Below are positions 1-10,413 of a stretch of DNA of 64,000 nucleotides, piece by piece. Numbering within the stretch: the stretch's first letter is position 1; each line of letters begins with the position of its first letter. A model generated the notes under the pieces. The model was not told the DNA's origin and searched no databases. It worked only from the letters and a program-made list of their open reading frames with translations. The translations under genes were made by a program, and so were the position numbers. The DNA is from Nocardia rhamnosiphila NBRC 108938 (GTDB taxonomy: Bacteria; Actinomycetota; Actinomycetes; Mycobacteriales; Mycobacteriaceae): NCBI RefSeq assembly GCF_000720425.1, contig NZ_JOAJ01000001.1, forward strand, positions 1,736,001-1,800,000. Reading direction: 5' to 3'.

Positions 1-268
1 CGACCACCACGCCGCGCTCGCCGTACCAGGCGGCGCCGCCGGTGCTGGCCAGGGTTTCCACCACGGTGCACAGCACCCCGCCGTTCTGGATACCGGCCGG
101 CTGATGCAGCTGCGGCGTGACAGTCCATTCACCGCGGACACGGTCGGGTCCGAGCTCGGTCACGCGCAGACCCATCAGATCCGCGAAAGTCCCCTTGCTG
201 ACCTCGTTGAGTTGTTCGGCGCTGAGATCGGCCATCGACATCGGGGGGCGGGTCTGCTGTTCGGTCAT
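1..268 (-). CDS. Hotdog-fold PaaI-type thioesterase (3' end outside window)
   Basis: Only the first 89 codons are inside the window. The reading ends in a stretch with LHQPAGIQNGGVLCTVVETL, which matches the hotdog signature of the PaaI/YbdB family, where an HxGxxN/Q loop is followed by the long hotdog helix. Such enzymes hydrolyse acyl-CoA or acyl-carrier thioesters in the cytoplasm; the substrate here is unknown. The ATG overlaps the stop of a 41-codon ORF (ATGA), and both sit downstream of an IdeR-type promoter. An iron-controlled proofreading thioesterase, like EntH in enterobactin synthesis, is a reasonable inference but not shown. Confidence 0.75.
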   Translation of the reverse strand, partial: MTEQQTRPPMSMADLSAEQLNEVSKGTFADLMGLRVTELGPDRVRGEWTVTPQLHQPAGIQNGGVLCTVVETLASTGGAAWYGERGVVV

Positions 269-390
269 GGCTCCACGATCGCATGCAGGCCCGCGGCGGG
301 GAGCACGGGCCGGTGGTCGAGCGGCGGAAAGTGAGCGGCGGACCCCACCTCGAAGGTGGAGTCCGCCGCAGGCATTGGATCGGGGGTCAC
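265..390 (-). CDS. Small ORF (41 aa) coupled to the thioesterase
   Basis: A GTG start at 390 is preceded at 5 nt by GAGGG (396-400). The frame stays open to a TGA that overlaps the thioesterase ATG as ATGA, a typical translational-coupling arrangement. The peptide (about 41 residues, ending GLHAIVEP) has no transmembrane segment or signal peptide and resembles nothing I recognise. It is the first frame after the iron-regulated promoter at 433-462. The strong hairpin at 335-369 lies inside it, so the ORF may instead be chance coding across a terminator or leader structure. Confidence 0.4.
   Translation of the reverse strand: MTPDPMPAADSTFEVGSAAHFPPLDHRPVLPAAGLHAIVEP
335..369 (-). terminator. 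Strong hairpin in the iron-regulated leader
   Basis: On the minus strand the arms GCGGCGGAC and GTCCGCCGC, then a U.G pair, then CCACCT/AGGTGG, close on a three-base loop, giving about 16 pairs. On the plus strand the wobble becomes a C/A mismatch, so the structure favours minus-strand RNA. No clear U-tract follows. It may be a terminator, an attenuator for the thioesterase, or the 3' end of a roughly 90-nt small RNA. Confidence 0.45.
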
Positions 391-432
391 CGCAGCCCTC
401 GGGACTCTCGCGCGATCCGTACGCCGCCTCTG

Positions 433-462
433 ACTATAGGGCAGGCTTACCTAACTAGGCAA
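433..462 (-). promoter_or_regulatory. Iron-regulated promoter with IdeR/DtxR box
   Basis: Reading the minus strand there is a -35 TTGCCT (457-462), an 18-bp spacer and a -10 TATAGT (433-438). An IdeR-type box at 436-454 agrees with the consensus TTAGGTTAGGCTAACCTAA at about 16 of 19 positions and covers the spacer and -10. It starts right after the stop codon of the upstream gene. Predicted transcription begins near 425 and runs into the small ORF and thioesterase. Confidence 0.65.
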
Positions 463-1162
463 CACGTTGGGCACGCCGGATCGCCATACCGCGCTCCTCC
501 AGCGCCATCAGCAGCCCCTGCCCCCGGCGCGCACCCGCCACGGGATCGGTCCGGGCCAGGTCCGGAACGTAAGTGGTGGCCCCGGAAACGGATTCGGCCA
601 CCAGGGCCCAGAACCGGCGCGGGCCCAGTCCCGCACACCGCGCCAGCGCTCCCTGGATCAGCAGCAGCGAAGGTTCGCAGCGGTAGGCGAGCCACACCCA
701 CATCGCCCGCTCGCACGGCAGGGAGACCACGCCGGGCGAGCCCTCCAACGGGTCGCCGGCCACCACCCGGATGGTGGTGTCGACCAGGCCCGTCCAGTCG
801 ATACCGCCGTCGTTGTCGGTGTGGATCCACACATTCTCCAGCCCGGGGTCCCAGGCCCGGCCGTCGGCGACCCATAACGCGGCGACCCGGCCGAGCACGG
901 CATGGATGAGTGCGGTGGCCACCACCTCCGAGGCGGCGGTCGCACTGATCATCTCCGCGGCGTGCCGTCGGTACATCAGGTCGATCCGGCCCTCACGCAG
1001 GCCCGTGGACAGCGCCCACCAGCGCCGTTTTCCTTGTTCGGCCATGGCCGCCGCGGCATAGACGCGGGGATGCTCCGGCTGCAGGGACCGTAACCGGGAA
1101 CACGCCGACCCGAATGCCGCCTCGCACGGACGGGGGATGCGCACAGTGGCGAGTTCGGACAT
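455..1162 (-). CDS. FhuF-like iron-regulated protein, no Fe-S motif (tentative)
   Basis: 235 residues; ATG with GAGGAGG five bases upstream. The middle (about 70-200) reads like the alpha-helical FhuF/ferric-siderophore-reductase fold: a conserved aromatic block LENVWIHTDNDGG, then an Ala/Leu-rich pair of helices around LLLIQGALARCAGLG. FhuF proteins normally end in a CC-x10-CxxC [2Fe-2S] cluster motif. That is missing here, so reductase activity is doubtful. The iron box in its promoter is the best evidence for a role in iron or siderophore handling. It could also be an unrelated Mycobacteriales-specific protein. Confidence 0.4.
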   Translation of the reverse strand: MSELATVRIPRPCEAAFGSACSRLRSLQPEHPRVYAAAAMAEQGKRRWWALSTGLREGRIDLMYRRHAAEMISATAASEVVATALIHAVLGRVAALWVADGRAWDPGLENVWIHTDNDGGIDWTGLVDTTIRVVAGDPLEGSPGVVSLPCERAMWVWLAYRCEPSLLLIQGALARCAGLGPRRFWALVAESVSGATTYVPDLARTDPVAGARRGQGLLMALEERGMAIRRAQRVA

Positions 1163-1205
1163 TCGAACCTCCTCGAGATCGGCGTCGCAGTTACGACCTG
1201 ATCGA

Positions 1206-1235
1206 AAGATAGGTTAGCCTTACCAGACCTAGCAA
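1206..1235 (-). promoter_or_regulatory. Iron-regulated promoter of the FhuF-like gene
   Basis: Minus-strand -35 TTGCTA (1230-1235), spacer 18 bp and -10 TATCTT (1206-1211). The IdeR-type box at 1209-1227 matches the 19-bp consensus at about 16 positions. Its layout is the same as the promoter at 433-462: same spacer length and same box offset. The start codon lies 44 bp beyond the -10. Confidence 0.7.
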
Positions 1236-1380
1236 GTATTTCTCTCCGGGAATGAAGTAACGGATCCGTGACACCCCCGGCCCGTCCGGCGTGTGCCGTG
1301 GCCGCTGGGGCGCGCTCGCCCCGCCCACCACGGGGCCGGCATTTCCGGTGTTCGACGGCCTATGACAATTCCCACGCGGT

Positions 1381-1412
1381 TACGACACCCTGTAGTACGG
1401 CACAGTGTCGTT
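1381..1412 (+). promoter_or_regulatory. Tandem BlaI operators
   Basis: Two 17-bp inverted repeats overlap by two bases: TACGACA-CCC-TGTAGTA (1381-1397) and TACGGCA-CAG-TGTCGTT (1396-1412). The TACNACA/TGTNGTA half-sites are those known for BlaI/MecI repressors. They end 20 bp before the blaI start, which fits autorepression. Confidence 0.7.
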
Positions 1413-1431
1413 GGCGTCGTAAAATCAAAAG

Positions 1432-1809
1432 ATGGCTGGACTTGGTGAACTCGAGAAAGCGGTTATGGACCAACTGTGGTCGGCCGATGAACCACAAACG
1501 GTCCGGCAGGTGCACGAGGCCCTGTCGGCGCGCCGCGAACTCGCGTACACCACGGTGATGACCGTGCTGCAGCGTCTCGCGAAGAAGAATCTGGTGGTAC
1601 AGCGGCGCGACGACCGCGCCCACCGGTACGCTCCGGTACACACCCGCGACGAGCTGGTGGCCGGTCTCATGATGGATGCGCTACAGCAGGCCGACGAGGC
1701 CGGTAGCCGGGCCGCGGCCCTGGTGCACTTCGTGGAGCAGGTCGGCAAGGACGAGGCCGCGGCCCTACGGGACGCACTCGCTAAGCTCGAAGCAACCGAG
1801 GACAGATAG
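1432..1809 (+). CDS. blaI: BlaI/MecI/CopY-family repressor
   Basis: 125 residues, normal for the family. The N-terminal winged helix (about 5-75) contains LGELEKAVMDQLWS, the AYTTVMTVLQRLAKKNLV recognition region and the RYAPV wing; the C-terminal helices form the dimer. BlaI represses beta-lactam-response genes until a partner M56 peptidase signals cleavage; the M. tuberculosis homologue Rv1846c also affects respiratory genes. The gene is followed at 52 bp by an M56 peptidase, the expected partner, and preceded by two operators. Confidence 0.9.
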   Translation: MAGLGELEKAVMDQLWSADEPQTVRQVHEALSARRELAYTTVMTVLQRLAKKNLVVQRRDDRAHRYAPVHTRDELVAGLMMDALQQADEAGSRAAALVHFVEQVGKDEAAALRDALAKLEATEDR

Positions 1810-1861
1810 CCGCGCCGCAACGACCTCGGACCCTGGCCCCACAACGCAGTGAGCAGAGTCG

Positions 1862-2792
1862 ATGAACGCAGCAGCACCGGCCTTCGCCGTACTTGCCTTG
1901 CTTCTCGCCGGTCCCGTCCCGGAATCACTCAGCCGGGCGACCTGGACCTATCGTGTCCCGCGCGCCGCCCTGGTGCTCTGGCAGGCGATCGCGCTGGCCG
2001 CTGTACTCAGCGCGTTCAGTTCCGGGCTCGCCATCGCCGCCGAACTGCTGGTCCCCGGGCCGGACGGCCGCCCCACCACCAAGCCCACCGATGAGATCGA
2101 TGCGCTGGGCCTGCCCCTGTGGCTGGCCTATGTGTCGGTGTTCATGCTCACGCTGCTGATCGGCGCCCGGCTCGTCTACGCCTCGATCCGGGTGGGGGTC
2201 CACACCCGGCGCCGCCGCGCCCACCACCGCATGCTGGTCGATCTGCTCGACCAGAGCGGCCCGTTCCGGCGTGCCGCCGATATCCGGGTCCTGTCGTCCA
2301 CCGAACCGATCGCCTACTGCCTGCCGGGGCTGCGGCGGCGGGTGGTGGTCAGCGCGGGCACCCTCGACAACCTCACCGAACAGGAACTCACCGCCATCCT
2401 CAGCCATGAGCGGTCGCATCTGCGGGCCCGCCACGATCTGGTGCTGGAGGCGTTCACCGCCGCGCACGAGGCCTTCCCGCGGTTCGTCCGGAGTAAATCC
2501 GCACTGGATTCGGTGAAATTGCTCATCGAGTTGCTCGCCGATGATTCCGCGGTCAAGGTGACCGGTCCGAAACCACTGGCCCGGGCCCTGGTGGCGTGCT
2601 CGAAATCGACCGCGCCGCAGGGTGCGCTCGCGGTGGGTGGGCCGAGCACGCTGATCCGTATCCAGCGCCTGGCCGGCCCGCTGGGTGATCTCCGGATCGC
2701 CGGAGCCGCCTATCTCGCCTCGATCGCCATCCTGGTGGTGCCGACCCTGGCCGTCGCGATTCCCTGGCTGGTCGAACTGAGCCGGTTGTTCC

Positions 2793-2800
<8 letters not shown>
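1862..2800 (+). CDS. blaR: M56-family membrane metallopeptidase (BlaR1-like)
   Basis: 312 residues. Hydrophobic segments lie at about 5-20, 35-60, 88-110 and 270-300. Between them is a cytosolic zinc-protease domain with HERSH at 182-186 (HExxH) and a preceding VVVSAGTLDNLTEQE stretch typical of M48/M56 peptidases. Unlike staphylococcal BlaR1 there is no C-terminal penicillin-binding sensor domain, so how it senses a signal is open. It probably cleaves BlaI; M. tuberculosis Rv1845c is the counterpart. The stop overlaps the helicase GTG by 8 bp. Confidence 0.85.
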
Positions 2801-5637
<2,837 letters not shown>

Positions 5638-5669
5638 CCCCGGCCACACCGCCGCGCGTCGCCGCCCAC

Positions 5670-5697
5670 GCGACCGTGCGCCCGCGCGCACGGTCGC
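5670..5697 (+). terminator. Hairpin terminator of guaB1
   Basis: Perfect 12-bp inverted repeat GCGACCGTGCGC / GCGCACGGTCGC around a 4-base loop, 33 bp after the guaB1 stop. There is no U-tract, as is usual in high-GC actinobacteria. Confidence 0.65.
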
Positions 5698-5712
5698 GGT
5701 AGCATGAGAACC

Positions 5713-5896
5713 GCCGACAGCCGTCGGCCGCGATCATCAGGACGAAAGGATCCAGTTGTCACCCGCGTCCGAGGGCGCCACTCAGGAGGGCTCATCTATC
5801 GAGCCGGGTGACAGACCCGGCGTCCTCCGCTGCACGACCCTCCCCGCTCCGGCCTTTTCCCCATCGCTGATATCGATGCCCGCCGGAGGGTGGTGA
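5713..5896 (+). ncRNA. Structured leader of the CNNM pair, with possible leader ORF
   Basis: Three adjacent structures can be drawn: hairpin GCCGAC/GTCGGC (5713-5728), stem GGACG/CGTCC (5740-5744 with 5766-5770), and a three-way junction. In the junction GAGGGCGCC (5771-5779) pairs with GGCGTCCTC (5819-5827), enclosing hairpins GGCTC/GAGCC and GGGT/ACCC that abut without spacer. It does not match the M-box, ydaO, glycine, TPP or Mn consensus as I know them. Alternatively a TTG-started 46-codon frame (5756-5896, AAAGGA upstream) ends one base before the next ATG. Either could regulate the ion-transport genes below. Confidence 0.35.
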
Positions 5897-5897
5897 G

Positions 5898-7292
5898 ATG
5901 GCCGTCGCACTCACCGTCCTCAGCCTCATCGGGTTCGTGGCGCTCACCGCCGGCACCGCGTTGTTCGTGGCCGCCGAATTCTCTCTCACCGCCCTGGAAC
6001 GCAGTACCGTCGAAGCGCACGCGCGCGACGGCGATGTGCGGGCACGGGCGGTCCGGCAGGCGCACCGCACCCTCTCCTTCCAGCTTTCCGGCGCCCAGCT
6101 CGGCATCACCATCACCACCCTGATCACCGGTTATATCGCCGAACCCGTACTGGCGCGGTTGCTCGAACCGGTGTTCACCGTGCTCGGGGTCCCCGATTCC
6201 GCTTCCACCGGTATCGCCCTGGTCCTGGCGCTGATCCTGGCGACCTCGTTGTCGATGATCTACGGCGAACTGGTCCCCAAGAACATCGCCATCGCCGCGC
6301 CCATGGCCACCGCGCGGGCCACCGCCGGACCGATGGTGGCGTTCTCGGCGGTGTTCAAACCGATGATCCAGTTCCTCAACGGCACCGCCAACTGGGCGGT
6401 CCGCCGGTTCGGGGTGGAACCCGCGGAGGAATTGCGCTCGGCACGGTCGCCGCAGGAACTCGGTTCGCTGGTGCGCACCTCGGCCCAGCACGGCGCCCTC
6501 GATCAGCGCACCGCGCAACTGCTGGACCGCTCCCTGCAGTTCGGCGAGCGCAGCGCCGAGGAGCTGATGACCCCGCGCGTGAAGATCGAAGCCCTGGACC
6601 GCACCGACACCATCGGTGATCTACTCGCCGCGGCGGCACGCACCGGCTACTCGCGGTTCCCAGTGATCGACGGCGACCTGGACAACACCCTGGGTGTTGT
6701 GCACGTCAAACAGGCGTTCACCCATCCGGCGCGCACCCGGGCCGGGGTGGGCCTCGCGCAGATCGCGCAGCCGGTGCAGGTGCTTCCGGCCAGCCTCGAC
6801 GGTGACGAGGTCCTGGAACGGGTCCGCGCCGACGGTATGCAGGTCGCACTGGTCGTCGACGAATACGGCGGCACCGCGGGCATGGTCACCATGGAGGACA
6901 TCATCGAGGAGATCCTCGGCGATGTGCGCGACGAACACGACGAAGAGGAACGCGAGGTGCGCCGGGTCTCCGACGGCTGGGATTGTTCGGGCCTGCTGCG
7001 CATCGACGAGGTGACCCGGGCGACCGGGTACATCGCCCCCGAGGGCGAGTACGAAACCCTCGGCGGTCTGGTGCTCACCCGGCTGGGCCGGATCCCGGTG
7101 GCCGGCGATACCGTGGTGCTGCCGCAGCGCGGCCACGAACGCCGCCACGGCGACGGGCAGGGCGGCTGGCTGGCCCGGGTGGAGCGGATGGATGGCCGCC
7201 GGATCGACCGGATCCGGCTGGTCCCCGCCGACGCCGAGGCGATCGATCGGCGCGAACAGCAGCCCACCGGCCGGGAGGTTCGCCATGGGTGA
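5898..7292 (+). CDS. CNNM/CorC-type integral membrane protein (DUF21-CBS-CorC_HlyC)
   Basis: 464 residues. The N-terminal DUF21 membrane domain (about 1-195) carries FVAAEFSLTALERS and the SMIYGELVPKNIAI helix. A CBS pair (about 210-335) begins at ELMTPRVKIEALD and includes LVVDEYGGTAGMVTMEDIIEEILGD (read in two pieces), and a C-terminal CorC_HlyC domain (about 350-430) follows. Relatives move Mg2+ or other divalent ions. GGAGGG precedes the ATG. Its stop overlaps the next CNNM gene (ATGGGTGA), so the two probably form a hetero-oligomer, as do Rv1842c and Rv1841c in the syntenic M. tuberculosis locus. Confidence 0.88.
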   Translation: MAVALTVLSLIGFVALTAGTALFVAAEFSLTALERSTVEAHARDGDVRARAVRQAHRTLSFQLSGAQLGITITTLITGYIAEPVLARLLEPVFTVLGVPDSASTGIALVLALILATSLSMIYGELVPKNIAIAAPMATARATAGPMVAFSAVFKPMIQFLNGTANWAVRRFGVEPAEELRSARSPQELGSLVRTSAQHGALDQRTAQLLDRSLQFGERSAEELMTPRVKIEALDRTDTIGDLLAAAARTGYSRFPVIDGDLDNTLGVVHVKQAFTHPARTRAGVGLAQIAQPVQVLPASLDGDEVLERVRADGMQVALVVDEYGGTAGMVTMEDIIEEILGDVRDEHDEEEREVRRVSDGWDCSGLLRIDEVTRATGYIAPEGEYETLGGLVLTRLGRIPVAGDTVVLPQRGHERRHGDGQGGWLARVERMDGRRIDRIRLVPADAEAIDRREQQPTGREVRHG

Positions 7293-8349
7293 CCTTTTCG
7301 GAGTGGCCCTGACCGTGGTCCTGCTGGCGGGTAACGCCTTCTTCGTCGGCGCCGAGTTCGCGCTCATCTCCGCTCGCCGCGACCGGCTCGAGGCGCTGGC
7401 CGCGCAGGGTAAACGCAACGCCGACACCGTGATCCGGGCCGGGCAGAATCTGTCGATGATGCTGGCCGCCGCGCAGCTGGGCATCACGATCTGCTCGATC
7501 CTGCTGGGCCGGGTCGGCGAGCCGGCGGTGGCTCATCTGCTGGAGCGTCCGTTCGAACTGGCCGGGCTGCCCGAAGCGCTGCTGCATCCGGTGTCGTTCG
7601 TGCTGGCGCTGGCCATCGTGGTGATCCTGCACATTCTGCTGGGTGAGATGATCCCGAAGAACATCGCGCTCGCCGGCCCCGAACGCAGTGCGCTGCTACT
7701 GGTGCCGCTGCACCTGGCGTGGTTGCGGATCGCCCGGCCGCTCATCGCGGTCTACAACTTCGCGGCCAACCTGTCGCTGCGGATGCTGCGTATCGAACCC
7801 AAGGACGAACTCGAGGCCACGGTCTCGAGCGACGAACTGGCCGAGATGATCGGTGAATCCCGGTCCGAGGGCCTGCTGGACGAGGAGGAACACCGCCGCC
7901 TCACCCAGGCGTTGGGCACCGGGGATCGGTTCGTCGCCGAGGTCATGGTGCCGCTGACGCAGGTGCGCACGATTCCGCTGCGTGCCCGCGGCACCACCCT
8001 CGGCGATATCGAGAACGCGGTCGCCGAAACCGGTTTCTCCCGGTACCCGGTCCGCGCCTCCGACGGTTCCCTGGTCGGATACCTGCACGTCAAGGACGTG
8101 CTGGACAAGGTCTCCGACGAAACCGCGGGCCCCGGCACGGAGATCCCGCGCACCGATATCCGGCCACTGCCCACCGTGCTGATGGGCACCACCCTCTACG
8201 AGGCGCTGGCCCGGCTGCGCCGCACCAGCAGCCATCTGGGCCGGGTGGTGGACGCGCGGGGCAATACGGTCGGCATCGTCGCGCTCGAGGATCTCGTCGA
8301 GGAGTTCGTCGGTACCGTCCGCGACACCACGCACCGGGTCGCCGAATGA
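7285..8349 (+). CDS. Second CNNM-type membrane protein (DUF21-CBS)
   Basis: 354 residues from the ATG that overlaps the previous stop; an upstream in-frame ATG would place a proline-rich, non-membrane extension in front, so it was rejected. DUF21 membrane domain (about 1-190) with NAFFVGAEFALISARRDR and ILLGEMIPKNIALAGPE; CBS pair (about 205-340) from VAEVMVPLTQVRTIP to ALEDLVEEFVG. The CorC_HlyC domain present in its neighbour is absent. That supports a division of labour in one complex. ATGA overlap links it to the following gene. Confidence 0.87.
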   Translation: MGDLFGVALTVVLLAGNAFFVGAEFALISARRDRLEALAAQGKRNADTVIRAGQNLSMMLAAAQLGITICSILLGRVGEPAVAHLLERPFELAGLPEALLHPVSFVLALAIVVILHILLGEMIPKNIALAGPERSALLLVPLHLAWLRIARPLIAVYNFAANLSLRMLRIEPKDELEATVSSDELAEMIGESRSEGLLDEEEHRRLTQALGTGDRFVAEVMVPLTQVRTIPLRARGTTLGDIENAVAETGFSRYPVRASDGSLVGYLHVKDVLDKVSDETAGPGTEIPRTDIRPLPTVLMGTTLYEALARLRRTSSHLGRVVDARGNTVGIVALEDLVEEFVGTVRDTTHRVAE

Positions 8350-9245
8350 CGGCTGCGGCCGTCGGATCGGTGCTCGGCGCGGCGGAGTGGCGGATGCGCG
8401 CCGCGGCGCACCGCGATCGCCTCGACGCCCTGGCCGGCCCGTACCTGCGGGCGCGGGCCGCCGGGGCGAAACATCCGGTGCTCGATTTCCTGTTCACCTA
8501 CTACGGCCACAAACCTGCCCGGCTGCGCCGCTGGCATCCCGGTTTCGGGGTGGCGCTGGCCGGGGCCGCCGAGTACGCCGGCCTGCGCGGATATCAGCGG
8601 ATCGACGAGCCCGGCGTGGACACCGAGCCGGTGGTGACCGTCGATCCGGAATTTCTGCGGTCCCGCGCCGGCACCCTCGCCTATATCGCGGATCTGCTGC
8701 GCGCGACCGCGTCCCGGCCCGCTCAGCTGTCCTGTTTCGGCCTGCACGAATGGGCGATGGTGTACCGCACCGGGGAGGTCCGCCACGATTCGGTACCGCT
8801 GCGGCTCGGCGCGGCCGGTACCGACGCGGTGGTGGAATCGATGCCGGTGCGCTGCACCCATTTCGACGCGTTCCGGTTCTTCACCCCGGCCGCGATCCCT
8901 CGCAACAACCGGCAGCTGACCCGCGATGATCAGATCCACGCCGAACAGCCGGGTTGTCTCCACGCCAATATGGATTTGTACAAGTGGGGTTTCAAGGCGA
9001 CTCCGCTCCTTGCCTCGGATCTGCTCCTCGACTGTTTCGCGCTGGCGCTGGACGCCCGGACTCTCGATATGCAAGCGAGCCCGTACGACCTTCGCGAACA
9101 CGGATACGAGCCGGTACGGATCGAAACCCCCGCCGGGCGGGCCGAATATGTGCGCCGCCAAGCCGAGATCGCGAACCGGGCGGCCCTACTGCGGAAGCGG
9201 TTGCTCACAAGACTGGATTCCCTGCTGGAACGAGCCTCCGAGTAG
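8346..9245 (+). CDS. Conserved actinobacterial protein of unknown function
   Basis: 299 residues, soluble, no signal peptide. Distinctive conserved blocks are HPVLDFLFTYYGHKPARLRRW (about 41-60), LSCFGLHEWAMVY (about 128-140), TPAAIPRN and MDLYKWGFKATPLL (about 212-225). I recall homologues being labelled 3-methyladenine DNA glycosylase, but I see no helix-hairpin-helix or AlkA/MPG motif, so that name is not supported. Four-base overlap with the CNNM gene makes it the last gene of that operon; a 14-bp hairpin follows the stop. Confidence 0.75.
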   Translation: MTAAAVGSVLGAAEWRMRAAAHRDRLDALAGPYLRARAAGAKHPVLDFLFTYYGHKPARLRRWHPGFGVALAGAAEYAGLRGYQRIDEPGVDTEPVVTVDPEFLRSRAGTLAYIADLLRATASRPAQLSCFGLHEWAMVYRTGEVRHDSVPLRLGAAGTDAVVESMPVRCTHFDAFRFFTPAAIPRNNRQLTRDDQIHAEQPGCLHANMDLYKWGFKATPLLASDLLLDCFALALDARTLDMQASPYDLREHGYEPVRIETPAGRAEYVRRQAEIANRAALLRKRLLTRLDSLLERASE

Positions 9246-9254
9246 CGGGTCTGT

Positions 9255-9296
9255 CCGACCCGTCCATCACCGCCACCGCGCCGATGGACGGGTCGG
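9255..9296. terminator. Bidirectional hairpin between convergent genes
   Basis: CCGACCCGTCCATC (9255-9268) pairs perfectly with GATGGACGGGTCGG (9283-9296). It follows the 8346-9245 gene and faces the end of the minus-strand methyltransferase. Confidence 0.6.
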
Positions 9297-9412
9297 TCGG
9301 CAGCGGTCCGATCAGCACGGCCGGACGCTGCCGCCCCGATCCGCGTCCTGCTCTTCGGCCGGACCCACCCCGCGTAGGGTCCCACCCGGAGCCGGCCGGA
9401 TCTGTGCCGCGA

Positions 9413-10057
9413 TCAGCTGATCTGTTCGGGTTTCCGGGTCAGCACCCGGAACACCACTCCACCGCGACCGGTGCGGGCGAAATGTTCGAGGGTGAACCCG
9501 GCGGCGGTGAGGTAGCCGACCGGCTCCCGGGTGAGATGGTCCGCCGCGAACCGTACTGCCAGCGGCTCGGCCAGGCGCATCAGCGCCGCGACCGGTCGCG
9601 CGCGGGCCGGGCCGTGCTCGACTGCCACGAACACCCCACCCGGGCGCAGCACCCGCCACGCGGCCGCCGCGGCCGCGCCCGGGTCGGGAATCGTGCAGAA
9701 GGTGTAGGTGGAGACCACGGTATCCACCGAGCCGGCAGGCAGATCCAGCTGTTGGACGTCCCCGTGCCGCAACTCCACCGGCACCGATGCCGAACGGGCG
9801 CGCGCGAGGTCGAGCATCCGCTCGGACAGGTCCACCCCGATCACCCGCTCGACCGCGGCGCCGTAGAGCGGCAGATTCAACCCACTGCCCACTCCGATCT
9901 CCACCACCGTCCCGCGGGCCCGCTCGATCGCCCAGCGGCGCGCATCGCCGAGCAGTACGCGTTCGGACCATCCGATCTGGCGGTCGTATCCGTCGGCGAT
10001 ACGGTCGAAGATCTGTTCCACACGGTCCAGTTCACCGTGGGCTGTGTTGCCGGACAT
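9413..10057 (-). CDS. Class I SAM-dependent methyltransferase
   Basis: 214 residues from the ATG giving MSGNTAHGELDRVEQ. Rossmann motif I VVEIGVGSGLNLPLYG (about 49-64), the acidic strand end RVIGVDLSERML (about 71-82) and motif IV-like VVSTYTFCTIPD (about 112-123) fit the ubiE/Methyltransf_11 family. It may act on a quinone, lipid or small metabolite; nothing nearby tells which. The longer upstream frame lacks a ribosome site and adds an arginine/proline-rich leader, so the internal start is preferred. Confidence 0.8.
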   Translation of the reverse strand: MSGNTAHGELDRVEQIFDRIADGYDRQIGWSERVLLGDARRWAIERARGTVVEIGVGSGLNLPLYGAAVERVIGVDLSERMLDLARARSASVPVELRHGDVQQLDLPAGSVDTVVSTYTFCTIPDPGAAAAAAWRVLRPGGVFVAVEHGPARARPVAALMRLAEPLAVRFAADHLTREPVGYLTAAGFTLEHFARTGRGGVVFRVLTRKPEQIS

Positions 10058-10413
10058 GCACTCAGGAAACCAGCTCGGCCGCGCCGGCACATCAGGGAAA
10101 CCCCCGAATCGGCGCCTGTATCCCATATCGAGACGATCGGGGTTACGCCCGCCCGATCACCCCGGCTTCCCGCAAGACCCGAGCCACCCGAAACCGAAAG
10201 GGAATAGAGGATTCGGCAGTCGTCCCGGGAAACCGCTGTGATACGGGGCTGTTCGGCCGGTGACGTTGTGGACCGAATCCAGGCAGTGAGGCCCCTTCAC
10301 CGTGCTGCCGGGATGCCCGGCCCCTCCGGGCGGAGCAGCGGGCTCGGTAACCGGCGGTGCCCACGGGGTCTCCCGCTAGGATTACCTGTGCGGGGCTTCC
10401 AGGAAGGACTGTC
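10058..10413. other. Intergenic region, no gene seen
   Basis: This divergent spacer lies between the methyltransferase and the DUF3592 gene. It holds short G/C hairpins near 10305-10335 and a possible -10 TAGGAT at 10377-10382 for the gene to the right. I see no convincing coding frame, RNA gene or operator. Confidence 0.5.

Noticed and set aside
5713..5827. M-box (Mg2+) or ydaO riboswitch upstream of the CNNM genes
   Set aside because: The conserved M-box GGTGAGGCTC and ydaO sequence blocks are absent, so it is reported only as an unknown structured leader.
8346..9245. 3-methyladenine DNA glycosylase name
   Set aside because: Common database label, but no AlkA, Tag or MPG motif is visible; kept as unknown function.
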